A DNA stretch of 64,000 nt, taken from NCBI RefSeq assembly GCF_039595935.1, contig NZ_JBCNKR010000006.1, positions 124,001 to 188,000 of the forward strand. The letters run 5' to 3'. This stretch comes from Flavobacterium sp. (GTDB lineage Bacteria; Bacteroidota; Bacteroidia; Flavobacteriales; Flavobacteriaceae). The translations under genes and the position numbers were made by a program. Below, piece by piece: positions 8,242-17,067 of the stretch. The stretch's first letter is position 1. Each line of letters opens with the position of its first letter. The notes beneath the pieces were generated by a model that was not told the DNA's origin, did not search any database, and saw only the letters and a list, made by a program, of their open reading frames with translations.

Positions 8242-9219
8242 ATGAAAAAAAAATTGGAAGCCGATTTAATAAGCATTGCACATCGAATTTTAAAACTTAA
8301 AAACAAATCCGATATCAATCAATTATATCTTGAAACTCAGAAATTATATGAGAAATTAGCGATTTTAAAATTTGTTGATGAGAATTTCGACGAGGCAAAA
8401 CCAACCATCAGCCACAGCGAAATAAACTCTCAGATTGAAACTATTTTTGATAAAGAAACTGCTCCTGCAGAAACTATTGTCGAAACTTCAATTCCTGTTG
8501 AAGAAGTTAAAACTGAAGAAACTCCTGTTGCTCCGATTATTGAAGAAGTAATAGCTAAAGTTCCGAAAGAAATAATTCCGGAAACTGTCGTTGAAGAAAA
8601 AACCGAAGAACCAGTTACTGCTGAAATTTCAGAACCAGAAATTGTTGAGGAAGTTGAAAAGGTTGAAGATTCAAAAAACAATACAGAAGAACTTTCTTTT
8701 ACAACTGTAAGTGATTTAAAGCCAATTCCTGATTTCAAACCGGCTTTTGAGTTAGATACTACAGAAATAAAAGAAGAAATTAAGGAAGAACCGAAATCAG
8801 AAATCAAAGGAACTCCAATTCCGATTGCATTTGAAGATTTTGGAATCAATTACGCTGACGCTCAGTTTGTAAAAGTTGACAGCTTTGAACCTGCTTCAAA
8901 TCAAGATACAAAAGAGATAAAAAATATTGAAATTCCGGTTTTAGAAACTTCAAAAGAGCCAAAATCAGTTTCTTTAAACGAAAAATTAGCAAGAGGTTTT
9001 CATATTGATTTGAATGACCGAATCGCTTTTACCAAAAATCTTTTCGGAAATAGTACCGAAGATTACAGCCGTGTTTTAAACCAATTGATGACGTTTGATT
9101 CGTATTCTGAAGCCAAAGATTTTATCGAAAACATGGTAAAACCGGATTACAATAACTGGGAAGGAAAAGACGATTACGCAGAACGTTTTCTTGGAATTAT
9201 TGAAAAGAAATTCGCTTAA
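8242..9219 (+). CDS. Acidic protein with long E/P/V-rich linker and globular C-terminus, function unknown
   Basis: 325 residues, no signal peptide, probably cytoplasmic. Residues 1-45 look like a helical hairpin (ISIAHRILKLKNKSDINQLY). Residues about 60-240 are low-complexity Glu/Pro/Val/Thr sequence, likely disordered. The last 80 residues form a compact domain (EKLARGFHIDLNDRIAFTKN ... AERFLGIIEKKFA), which looks conserved in flavobacteria from memory. This is a two-domain tethering plan with no enzymatic motif. It sits between divergent tdk and rsmI. Confidence 0.75.
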   Translation: MKKKLEADLISIAHRILKLKNKSDINQLYLETQKLYEKLAILKFVDENFDEAKPTISHSEINSQIETIFDKETAPAETIVETSIPVEEVKTEETPVAPIIEEVIAKVPKEIIPETVVEEKTEEPVTAEISEPEIVEEVEKVEDSKNNTEELSFTTVSDLKPIPDFKPAFELDTTEIKEEIKEEPKSEIKGTPIPIAFEDFGINYADAQFVKVDSFEPASNQDTKEIKNIEIPVLETSKEPKSVSLNEKLARGFHIDLNDRIAFTKNLFGNSTEDYSRVLNQLMTFDSYSEAKDFIENMVKPDYNNWEGKDDYAERFLGIIEKKFA

Positions 9220-9223
9220 AAAA

Positions 9224-9316
9224 CAAACACAAATTACACGAATTAACACTAATTCATTTGCTTCGTGCAATTTTACAAGCATCAAAAATCTGTGCTAATT
9301 AGTGCAATCCGTGTTT
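9224..9316. repeat. Degenerate inverted repeat before rsmI
   Basis: AAACAC..AATT..CACTAATT on the left is imperfectly complementary to AATTAGTGCAATCCGTGTTT on the right. It belongs with the GCCACgaATT-like intergenic family at 312-390 and 55619-55688. Confidence 0.45.
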
Positions 9317-9334
9317 AAATTATTAAACTAAAAT

Positions 9335-10054
9335 ATGTCAAAATTATATATTGTTCCAACGCCAATTGGCAATCTTGAAGACATGACTTTTAGAGCCATT
9401 CGGGTTTTAAAAGAAGTCGATTTGATTTTGGCGGAAGATACCCGCACAAGCGGAAAACTATTAAAGCATTTTGAAATTGGCACGCACATGCACAGCCATC
9501 ATATGCACAACGAACACAAAACAACCGAAAATTTAATTGCACGTTTAAAAGCCGGCGAAACTATTGCCTTAATTTCAGACGCTGGAACTCCTGCGATTTC
9601 TGATCCTGGATTTCTTTTAACTCGTGCTTGTGTAGAAAATAAAATTGAAGTCGAATGTCTTCCAGGTGCAACGGCTTTTGTTCCTGCTTTGGTGAACAGC
9701 GGACTCCCAAATGATAAATTTGTTTTTGAAGGTTTTCTGCCTGATAAAAAAGGACGCCAAACTCGTTTTTTGGCTTTAGCCGAAGAAACCCGAACCATGA
9801 TTTTATACGTTTCTCCACATAAACTGGTTAAAACTTTGAGTGAGTTTATTCAGTATTTTGGAGAAAATCGACAAGTTTGCGTTTCGAGAGAATTATCAAA
9901 ATTACATGAAGAAAATGTACGCGGAACTGCAAAAGAAGTTCTCGCTCATTTTGAAAAAACAGCACCACGCGGTGAAATCGTTGTGGTCGTAGCCGGAAAA
10001 ACCATAACAAAAGAAGCTAAGAAAAGTAAGTTTTCTAAGGATGAAGAAGAATAA
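9335..10054 (+). CDS. rsmI: 16S rRNA (cytidine-1402 2'-O)-methyltransferase
   Basis: 239 residues of the SAM-dependent tetrapyrrole methylase fold. It methylates the ribose of C1402 in the ribosomal P site together with RsmH. Diagnostic segments are TPIGNLEDMTFRAIRVL at the N-terminus, AEDTRTSGKLLKHF, and the SAM-site loop SDAGTPAISDPGF. Length is slightly shorter than the E. coli enzyme because the C-terminal extension is short. It is transcribed alone or with the following gene (34-base gap). Confidence 0.95.
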   Translation: MSKLYIVPTPIGNLEDMTFRAIRVLKEVDLILAEDTRTSGKLLKHFEIGTHMHSHHMHNEHKTTENLIARLKAGETIALISDAGTPAISDPGFLLTRACVENKIEVECLPGATAFVPALVNSGLPNDKFVFEGFLPDKKGRQTRFLALAEETRTMILYVSPHKLVKTLSEFIQYFGENRQVCVSRELSKLHEENVRGTAKEVLAHFEKTAPRGEIVVVVAGKTITKEAKKSKFSKDEEE

Positions 10055-10088
10055 TATTTTCTGATTTTTAATTATAAGTGCGATCTAA

Positions 10089-10766
10089 ATGATGAAATAT
10101 TTATTTTTAATCATAACATTATCCATTTTTGAAATTTCATTTGGTCAAGATGAAATAAATATAAATTTTGATGAGATAAAGTCGAAAATAGAAAATATAA
10201 ATTCGACAACCTATTATCCAAAATTATTGGAAAGATTTAATTTTTTTGATACTACATTATCTTTAGAAGAAAATGCCCTTATTTATTATGGCTTTTCATT
10301 CCATGAAAATTATTTAAAAAACAAACCAAGTGAAGAACAATTAGATATTTTTTCAAATAATCAGGAATATGAAAAATTAAGAATTGAGTGTGGAAAAATT
10401 TTAGATAAAAACCCTGTAAGTTTAGCAGCAAATAACAAAATGGGATTTGCATTATTTAAACTAGGTAAACCAGAATCTGAATGGAAAAAATATCAAAAAA
10501 GATATCGAGATATTAGAAAAGTAATCGTTTATAGTGGAAATGGTCTAAGTTGTGAATCAGCATTTAAGGTAATATATGTCTCTGATGAATATAATATCAT
10601 TTACGACTATTTTGAAATATCCAAATTAAGTCATCAATCTCTATCCGGATTCTGCGATCATTTTATAAATGAGCCAAATGAATTTTATAAAGCAAAAGAA
10701 ATTTATTTTGATGCCTCAAGATCGCTTATCAGGAATGAAGAAATAATCAATACAAAAAAAAATTAA
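10089..10766 (+). CDS. Secreted DUF4919-type protein
   Basis: 225 residues with a signal peptide (YLFLIITLSIFEISFGQ, cleaved before Asp). The body has short helical repeats, and the C-terminus reads FKVIYVSDEYNIIYDYFE ... CDHF ... AKEIYFDASRSL, which I recognise as the DUF4919 pattern of Bacteroidota. No function is known. Two adjacent ATGs could start it. The gene is visibly richer in A+T than rsmI and recJ around it, a possible sign of later acquisition. The following gene starts 9 bases downstream, so the two are probably cotranscribed. Confidence 0.7.
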   Translation: MMKYLFLIITLSIFEISFGQDEININFDEIKSKIENINSTTYYPKLLERFNFFDTTLSLEENALIYYGFSFHENYLKNKPSEEQLDIFSNNQEYEKLRIECGKILDKNPVSLAANNKMGFALFKLGKPESEWKKYQKRYRDIRKVIVYSGNGLSCESAFKVIYVSDEYNIIYDYFEISKLSHQSLSGFCDHFINEPNEFYKAKEIYFDASRSLIRNEEIINTKKN

Positions 10767-10775
10767 AATAAAATC

Positions 10776-11120
10776 ATGAGCATACAAGCCTTTTTAGAAA
10801 AAGTAAAACAAACTCCAACACAAATCACATTTCCTGAAACTATTGCCGTAATCGAAGAAAATTACAACTTTACGCCAACTGCTTTTCAAAACGGAACTCA
10901 GCATAATGCTGCCGGAGAAAATTCTGGTTCTTGTAAATTATTTTCTTTCGCAAAATTGCAAAACTTAAGCAAAGAAGAAACTTTAGCTTGTTTTGGAGCT
11001 TTTTATTTTGAAGAAGTTTTAGGAGATCCAAACGGAACAAACCATCAAAATATTAGAAATTTCATCAACTTAGGTTGGGACGGGATTCAGTTTGAAGGAA
11101 ACGCTCTAGAAGCGAAATAA
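10776..11120 (+). CDS. HopJ-family protein
   Basis: 114 residues matching the HopJ family (PF08888), with the conserved FNGxxHNAAGENSGSCKLFSFA-type centre (residues about 38-60) and FGAFYFEEVLGDPNGTNHQNIR. The family is named after a Pseudomonas type III effector, but it is widespread in bacteria without type III secretion. No signal peptide is present and no secretion genes lie near. It is likely a small soluble cytoplasmic protein of unknown role. Confidence 0.85.
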   Translation: MSIQAFLEKVKQTPTQITFPETIAVIEENYNFTPTAFQNGTQHNAAGENSGSCKLFSFAKLQNLSKEETLACFGAFYFEEVLGDPNGTNHQNIRNFINLGWDGIQFEGNALEAK

Positions 11121-11175
11121 TATTTAGAATATAGATTTTAGATTTTCTGAACTCTCCCTTATTCTAAACTCTAAA

Positions 11176-11208
11176 AACTTTGTCAAAGTTTGAAACTTTG
11201 ACAAAGTT
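11176..11208. terminator. Perfect hairpin after the HopJ-like gene
   Basis: A perfect 16-base stem, AACTTTGTCAAAGTTT / AAACTTTGACAAAGTT, with a 1-base loop. A near-identical stem occurs at 18593-18625. It is likely a terminator, although it has no long U-tract. Confidence 0.6.
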
Positions 11209-11320
11209 AAAAATGAATATCTCTACTACAGATTAAAAATCTTTTAAATCCTTTATCCCGATAGCTATCGGGAGTGGCAAAAAAATTACCAATCAGATTA
11301 AACGATTTTAGAAATCCACA

Positions 11321-11358
11321 ATCTAAAATCTAAAATCTAAAATCTAAAATCTAAAATC
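11321..11358. repeat. Tandem TCTAAAA heptamer repeat before recJ
   Basis: About five copies of the 7-base unit TCTAAAA end 5 bases before the recJ ATG, so the repeat makes up the leader. A shorter run of the same unit is at about 35343-35371, upstream of accC. Copy number could vary by slippage. Confidence 0.8.
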
Positions 11359-11363
11359 AACCC

Positions 11364-13067
11364 ATGCGTTGGACATTAAAAACAAAACCTTCTGAAGATA
11401 AAATCAAACATTTGGCGCAAGCCTTAAATGTGGAGGATTTTGTAGCAACACTTTTGATTCAGCGTGGCATTGAAACTTTTGAAGATGCTAAGAATTTCTT
11501 TCGCCCATCATTAGAACATCTTCATGACCCATACTTGATGAAAGATATGGATAAAGCGGTTTCTAGAATCGAATCGGCGATTGAAAATCAGGAAAACATT
11601 CTGGTTTTTGGCGATTATGATGTCGACGGAACAACAGCAGTTTCTTTGGTTTCTTCGTACTTAAAATCACATTATCCAAACATTGCCACATATATTCCAG
11701 ATCGTTACGACGAAGGTTACGGAATCTCTTATAAAGGAATTGATTACGCAGATGACAATGGAATTTCGTTAATAATAGCTCTCGACTGCGGAATCAAATC
11801 AATCGATCATATTGCTTACGCAAAAGCAAAAAATATTGATTTTATTGTTTGTGATCACCACAGACCCGGAGAAATTCTTCCTGATGCTGTGGCCGTTTTG
11901 GATCCAAAAAGAGAAGACTGCCAATATCCGTATGATGAATTATGCGGTTGTGGAGTTGGCTTTAAATTGATTCAGGCTTTGGGTCAAAATCGGAATGAAA
12001 CTGTAGAAGATTTAGTCCCTTATCTGGATTTAGTTGCTACTGCAATTGCTGCCGATATTGTTCCGATTACGGGAGAAAATCGTGTTTTAGCATATTTCGG
12101 TTTAAAAGTCATTAACTCCGAACCAAGACCCGGAATTAAAGCTTTGGTTCATCAGGTTAAAAAGAAAACTTTAGATATCAGCGATGTGGTTTTTATTATT
12201 TCTCCGAGAATTAATGCTGCAGGAAGAATCAAACACGGAAACCATGCTGTCGAACTTTTAACTGAATTTAATTTTGATCAGGCACAGCAATTTGCATCTG
12301 AAATTGAACAATATAATGCCGACCGAAAAGATTTAGATAAAAAAATTACAAAAGAAGCTTTTCAGCAAATTACACAAAACAACGAACAGAATCGATTTTC
12401 TACCGTTGTTTTTCAGGAAGACTGGCATAAAGGCGTTATCGGAATTGTTGCTTCGAGATTAATTGAAACCTATTACCGCCCCACTTTAGTTTTTACTAAA
12501 AGCGGCGACAAATATGCTGCTTCTGCCCGATCTGTAAAAGGTTTTGATGTTTACAATGCATTGAATGCCTGTGCAGAACATTTGGAACAATTTGGAGGTC
12601 ACATGTATGCAGCAGGAATGACTTTGAAAGCTGAAAATTATCAGCTTTTTAAAGACGCTTTTGAGAAATGTGTACAGGAAACTATTCAACCCGAAATGCT
12701 GACTCCGGAAATTGAAATCGATGCTGAAATTGATTTCTCAGATATCACACCAAAATTGATTCGGATTTTAAAACAATTTGAACCTTTTGGCCCGCAGAAT
12801 ATGACTCCTGTTTTTATGACTTCAAATGTAAAAGATACGGGTTACGCTAAAACCCTTGGAGCAGAAGAAGAACATTTAAGACTTTTTGTAAAGCAAAACA
12901 ACTCCGACGGAATTGCTGCAATTGGCTTTGGACTCGGAAAAAAATTAAATATAACACAAAATCAGAATTCGTTTCAACTGGCATACAATATTGCCGAAAA
13001 TGAATGGAACGGAAACATTTCAACACAGCTTATGCTGAAAGACATTAGAATCGATGGAAGAGATTAA
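11364..13067 (+). CDS. recJ: Single-stranded-DNA-specific 5'-3' exonuclease RecJ
   Basis: 567 residues. The DHH phosphoesterase motifs are clear: DYDVDG (84-89), an Asp in LIIALDCG near 141, and DHH (164-166), which bind the catalytic Mn ions. The DHHA1 domain is marked by GGHMYAAGM, and an OB-fold forms the C-terminus. RecJ works in recombination repair and mismatch-repair excision. Its 3' end overlaps the MFS gene by 14 bases, so translation of the two is probably coupled. Confidence 0.97.
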   Translation: MRWTLKTKPSEDKIKHLAQALNVEDFVATLLIQRGIETFEDAKNFFRPSLEHLHDPYLMKDMDKAVSRIESAIENQENILVFGDYDVDGTTAVSLVSSYLKSHYPNIATYIPDRYDEGYGISYKGIDYADDNGISLIIALDCGIKSIDHIAYAKAKNIDFIVCDHHRPGEILPDAVAVLDPKREDCQYPYDELCGCGVGFKLIQALGQNRNETVEDLVPYLDLVATAIAADIVPITGENRVLAYFGLKVINSEPRPGIKALVHQVKKKTLDISDVVFIISPRINAAGRIKHGNHAVELLTEFNFDQAQQFASEIEQYNADRKDLDKKITKEAFQQITQNNEQNRFSTVVFQEDWHKGVIGIVASRLIETYYRPTLVFTKSGDKYAASARSVKGFDVYNALNACAEHLEQFGGHMYAAGMTLKAENYQLFKDAFEKCVQETIQPEMLTPEIEIDAEIDFSDITPKLIRILKQFEPFGPQNMTPVFMTSNVKDTGYAKTLGAEEEHLRLFVKQNNSDGIAAIGFGLGKKLNITQNQNSFQLAYNIAENEWNGNISTQLMLKDIRIDGRD

Positions 13068-14337
13068 ATCAAACAAACCTGATCCATATCAGGCACTACG
13101 TTACAGAGAATTCAACGTATTTTTATTATTGCGTTTCTGCATGGTTTTCGCATGGGCAATGCAGTTTATCGTTATCGAATGGGAAGTTTACAGTTTAACT
13201 AAAAACCCGCTTTCGCTGGGAATTATTGGTTTAATGGAAGTTATTCCGGCTGTTTCTATGGCTTTATTTGCCGGACACATTGTAGACCAACGTGAAAAAA
13301 AGGGATTATTGGTAAAATGTATTATCGGATTTTCTATAATCAGTTTTGGATTGTTTTTACTAACCTGGCCAAAAATTGTCGGCGGCTGGTCTTCAACTTT
13401 GATCTTATATTCTATTTACACTTTAGTATTTTTAGGCGGACTGGTAAGAGCCTTTTTGGGACCAACTATTTTTTCTCTTTTATCACTTATAATTCCTAAA
13501 AAAGTATATCCAAATGCGGCAACCTGGAGTAGTTCAGTTTGGCAGATTGGTGCTGTTATGGGACCTGCACTTGCCGGATTTTCTATAAACTGGATTGGCG
13601 TTCACTGGTCAATGTGCTTGGTTTTCGGATTCTCTGTACTTTCATTAATTGCTTTATCTCAAATCAGTAAAAAACCAATTATAAACCCTAAAATTGGAGA
13701 ATCAATAAAAGACAGTCTTACCGAAGGTTTAACTTTTGTATTTAAAAATCAGATTGTTTTGGGTGCTTTGTCTCTGGACATGATTGCAGTACTTTTTGGT
13801 GGAGCAGTTGCTTTATTACCCGTTTTTGCACAAGATATTTTAAAAGTGGGTTCAGAAGGTTTTGGAATTTTAAGAGCTGCTCCGGCTGTAGGTTCTTTTA
13901 TTACAATGCTGGTTTCTGCTTATGTTCCTTTGTATAAAAATGCAGGAAAAAAACTTTTAATTGCCATATTTATTTTTGGATTATCGATCATTTTATTTGG
14001 TTTTTCTACCTATTTCTGGCTTTCAGTTTTTGCTTTATTTTTAAGCGGATTGGCCGATGGAATTTCTGTAGTTATCCGCCAGACAATTTTACAGCTTAAA
14101 ACTCCGGATCATATGCGTGGAAGAGTTGGTGCCGTAAATTCAATTTTTGTTGGATCTTCAAACGAATTAGGTGCTTTTGAAAGCGGTGCAACTGCCAAAT
14201 TAATGGGAACTGTAACTTCTGTAATTTTTGGAGGAAGTGTTACACTTTTGACTGTTTTAGGTTTTGGTTTTATCTCTCCTACTTTTAGAAATCTAGATCT
14301 TCAAAAAGACATGGATGATCATCATAATCAGGAGTAA
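13054..14337 (+). CDS. MFS transporter (EntS/MFS_3-like)
   Basis: 427 residues with about 12 membrane helices. The loop between helices 2 and 3 (FAGHIVDQREKKG) is the MFS A-motif region. The C-terminal half has RQTILQLKTPDHMRGRVGAV, typical of the MFS_3 group that includes the enterobactin exporter EntS. The substrate cannot be told, and no siderophore genes are near. Its start overlaps recJ by 14 bases and its stop overlaps the following ATG by one base (TAATG), so three genes form a tight run. Confidence 0.85.
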   Translation: MEEIKSNKPDPYQALRYREFNVFLLLRFCMVFAWAMQFIVIEWEVYSLTKNPLSLGIIGLMEVIPAVSMALFAGHIVDQREKKGLLVKCIIGFSIISFGLFLLTWPKIVGGWSSTLILYSIYTLVFLGGLVRAFLGPTIFSLLSLIIPKKVYPNAATWSSSVWQIGAVMGPALAGFSINWIGVHWSMCLVFGFSVLSLIALSQISKKPIINPKIGESIKDSLTEGLTFVFKNQIVLGALSLDMIAVLFGGAVALLPVFAQDILKVGSEGFGILRAAPAVGSFITMLVSAYVPLYKNAGKKLLIAIFIFGLSIILFGFSTYFWLSVFALFLSGLADGISVVIRQTILQLKTPDHMRGRVGAVNSIFVGSSNELGAFESGATAKLMGTVTSVIFGGSVTLLTVLGFGFISPTFRNLDLQKDMDDHHNQE

Positions 14338-15251
14338 TGAAACCTTTTTTTCTTTCTTTATTTCTCGTATTTTCTGTTTTCTCAAACGGACAAAATCTTT
14401 ACATTAAAACCTACGGAAATGAAAAGAATGAACCTCTAATTTTCATTCACGGAGGACCAACTGGCAACGCAACTTTATTTGAAGGAACAACAGCTCAAAA
14501 TCTGGCAAATCTCGGTTTTTATGTTATTGCTTACGATCGTCGCGGCGAAGGAAGATCTACAGATCCTAATGCAAAATTTACGTATACAGAAGCTTTTCAG
14601 GATTTAAACTCGATCTATACAAAATACCATTTAAAGAAAGCTATTTTACTTAGTCATAGCTTTGGAGGTTTAGTTGCGACACTTTATACGAATAAATATC
14701 CTGAGAAAGTAAGTGCTTTGGTTTTGGCCGGCGCCTTATTTTCTCAACAGGAAACTTATGATCATATTTTAAATACACTCAAAGAAAAATATAAAGACGA
14801 TCCTGAACAATTAAAGAAAATAAGTGCTGTCGAAAATTTAAATAAAAATTCAGCCGAATATCGAAAAGGCTGTTTTGATCTGGCAGGAGAAAATAGCTTT
14901 TTTAAAATGCCAAATCCAACTGCAGAATCTAAAAAATTATATGCAGATTATGAAGCGGGTGAATTTTTCAAAACCAATATTCGGAATAAAAATGCGCCTT
15001 TACTTTTTTATCAAAATGAAAAACAAAACAACATCGACAGCAGGCCTTTTTTAAAGAAAATTAAAGCGAAAGGCGTTCCAATCTTTACCATTTACGGAAA
15101 AAATGACGGCATTTTTTCATCGGCACAAATCACTTCAATAAAAAAACTCGCTGGCGAAAATCATTTTGCCTTTCTTGACAATTGTTCCCATTATCTTTTT
15201 GTTGATCAACAAGTTGAATTCATCTCCAATATAAAAAAATGGCTTAAATAG
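14337..15251 (+). CDS. Secreted alpha/beta hydrolase (proline-iminopeptidase-like)
   Basis: 304 residues with a signal peptide (PFFLSLFLVFSVFSNGQ), so periplasmic. HGGPTGN forms the oxyanion-hole loop. The nucleophile elbow is SHSFGG, with Ser108. The likely acid is the Asp in YGKNDG, and the His is in NCSHYLF near the C-terminus. The HGGP motif and overall plan resemble prolyl aminopeptidases, but the substrate is not determined. It starts inside the stop codon of the MFS gene. Confidence 0.85.
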   Translation: MKPFFLSLFLVFSVFSNGQNLYIKTYGNEKNEPLIFIHGGPTGNATLFEGTTAQNLANLGFYVIAYDRRGEGRSTDPNAKFTYTEAFQDLNSIYTKYHLKKAILLSHSFGGLVATLYTNKYPEKVSALVLAGALFSQQETYDHILNTLKEKYKDDPEQLKKISAVENLNKNSAEYRKGCFDLAGENSFFKMPNPTAESKKLYADYEAGEFFKTNIRNKNAPLLFYQNEKQNNIDSRPFLKKIKAKGVPIFTIYGKNDGIFSSAQITSIKKLAGENHFAFLDNCSHYLFVDQQVEFISNIKKWLK

Positions 15252-15388
15252 TTTTTTGAATATATAAGTGATATAAGTTCATTTAATAAATAAATGATGA
15301 CAAACTTAAATTATCTTATATCAGTTATATGATCCAATATTTTTTCATTTTTATGATTTTTTTATTTAGAATTAATATAAATAATATT

Positions 15389-15396
15389 TATATTTG
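15389..15396 (+). promoter_or_regulatory. -7 promoter box (TATATTTG) for the DUF6686 gene
   Basis: A perfect TAnnTTTG match followed by TTC, ending 21 bases before the ATG at 15417. Confidence 0.6.
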
Positions 15397-15416
15397 TTCA
15401 AATAAAAGGATTTAAG

Positions 15417-15773
15417 ATGAGAGAAATAGAACAGATATACCACAACAATTTTGGAATTGCCTTTTACTGGAAACAAAACAGCCAGACAATTCTCGACAAA
15501 GTTCAACTCGTTTTTAAAGAGACCGGTTTTTATTTTACAGTACCTGAACTGAATCATTTTTGCGATTTAATCGAAGACAGTATAATTGAAAACTCTTGCT
15601 GCGAAGCTTGCGAAATGAAATATTCCTGCCATAAATTTTTATTGAAAACTCCTTGCTCTTCTATTGATCTGGCTGTTTCTATGACCGAATTAAAATCGAT
15701 TAAAGATTTGGTTGAAGGTTCTTTGTTTAAAATTGAATTAGACGAATATATCTTCGGGTCAGGCTTAAACTAG
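15417..15773 (+). CDS. DUF6686-like small Cys-rich protein
   Basis: 118 residues without signal peptide. The middle has a dense cysteine cluster (NSCCEACEMKYSCHKFLL, then PCS), suggesting a metal or redox site. The pattern fits DUF6686 of Bacteroidota from memory. It has its own promoter and lies 82 bases before the multihaem cytochrome gene on the same strand, which hints at a link with electron transfer, but that is inference. Confidence 0.7.
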   Translation: MREIEQIYHNNFGIAFYWKQNSQTILDKVQLVFKETGFYFTVPELNHFCDLIEDSIIENSCCEACEMKYSCHKFLLKTPCSSIDLAVSMTELKSIKDLVEGSLFKIELDEYIFGSGLN

Positions 15774-15855
15774 AAGCATTCTAAATATTTTAACAACATT
15801 TTTTCATTATTGAAATATATTTTGATTGTATTCAAAATAAAGTATATTTACAACA

Positions 15856-17067
15856 ATGAAAAAAAACTGCATTCTTTTTGCTTTCGTTCTGCTGTCGGTT
15901 TTTCTAACAAGCTGTAATAACAAATCAGACGAATATATTGATCCGCGCGGAACTGATTATGCCGGATCTGAAAGCTGTGTTCAATGCCATCAGGTGCAAT
16001 ACAATATGGCTTTTCAGAGTTCTCACTTTAAAGCTACGGCTCCGGCAATTTCAGAAAATGTTTTAGGTGATTTTGATGAAGGTCAGCATACTTTTATTTA
16101 CGACAAAAACACCAAATTGGTAATGGAAAAACGCAACGACAGCCTTTATCAGGTTTTGTATAAAAATGGTAAAGAAGTTGAAGCACACCGATTTGAAATT
16201 ATTTTCGGAATCAAACATGCACAAACGTCTGTTTATTGGAGAGATAACAATACTTACGAATTACCAATTTCCTTTTATAATTCTATAAACAATTGGGCGA
16301 CAAGTCCGGGATTCCCTGCAGACAAACCTTATTTTGACCGAATGGTGGTTAAAGACTGTTATTCGTGCCACGCATCAAATATCAGCAGCAGAAATGTAAA
16401 TCAAAGCTCTGAAGAGAAAAACTTCCTGTCTATGGAAGTGGAGGATATTATCGATAAAAAAACTATTGTTTACGGAATTGACTGTGAGCGTTGTCACGGT
16501 CCGGCAAAAAAACACGTAGAGTTTCATTTAAAAAATCCAAATGTAAAAACCGCAAACAGTATTACAAGTTTTAAAAATCTAAACAGACAGCAAAAACTGG
16601 ATGCCTGTGCGCTTTGCCACGGCGGAAATGACGGAATGAAAATGAAATCCCGTTTTGATTTTAAACCCGGAGATAATTTATCTGATTTTTACAGAAATAC
16701 GAGAAGTGTTAGTGATACTGCTAATTTTGATGTTCACGGAAATCAGTTTCGTTTAATGGCGCAAAGCAAATGTTTTATAAACAGCGAAAAAATGGATTGT
16801 ATTACGTGTCACAATCCGCATGAAAATGCGTCAAAAAATATGGCATCGTATTCTAAAATCTGTATGAGCTGTCATCAGGGTTTAAAACACAATGAGAAAA
16901 CACTAAAAATAATGCCTGAAAAGTTAATGGCAAATAATTGTGTAGAATGCCACATGCCGAAAAGAGCATCAGGAGCAATTAAATTTCAGCTTTCAAACAG
17001 TAAACAACTTTCAGAATATATTCTACGAACGCATAAAATTGGTATTTATCCAGTGGATAAAAAGTAA
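15856..17067 (+). CDS. Seven-haem c-type cytochrome lipoprotein (cytochrome c554-like)
   Basis: 403 residues. The lipobox is VFLTSC near residue 21, so the protein is lipid-anchored. Seven CxxCH haem sites are present in order: CVQCH, CYSCH, CERCH, CALCH, CITCH, CMSCH and CVECH. The first is in GSESCVQCHQVQYNMAFQSS, typical of the cytochrome c554 domain, and the other haems are spread along the chain. It probably carries electrons across the periplasm. No dedicated partner enzyme is adjacent. Its stop codon directly abuts the stop codon of lpxH on the other strand. Confidence 0.88.
   Translation: MKKNCILFAFVLLSVFLTSCNNKSDEYIDPRGTDYAGSESCVQCHQVQYNMAFQSSHFKATAPAISENVLGDFDEGQHTFIYDKNTKLVMEKRNDSLYQVLYKNGKEVEAHRFEIIFGIKHAQTSVYWRDNNTYELPISFYNSINNWATSPGFPADKPYFDRMVVKDCYSCHASNISSRNVNQSSEEKNFLSMEVEDIIDKKTIVYGIDCERCHGPAKKHVEFHLKNPNVKTANSITSFKNLNRQQKLDACALCHGGNDGMKMKSRFDFKPGDNLSDFYRNTRSVSDTANFDVHGNQFRLMAQSKCFINSEKMDCITCHNPHENASKNMASYSKICMSCHQGLKHNEKTLKIMPEKLMANNCVECHMPKRASGAIKFQLSNSKQLSEYILRTHKIGIYPVDKK

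Noticed and set aside
8430..8849. 139-codon Ser/Val/Thr-rich frame on the minus strand
   Set aside because: It is the complement of the low-complexity Glu/Pro/Val linker of the 8242-9219 gene, so the open frame comes from codon bias.
10776..11120. Type III effector, as the HopJ name suggests
   Set aside because: No secretion genes are near, and the family is common in bacteria lacking such systems.
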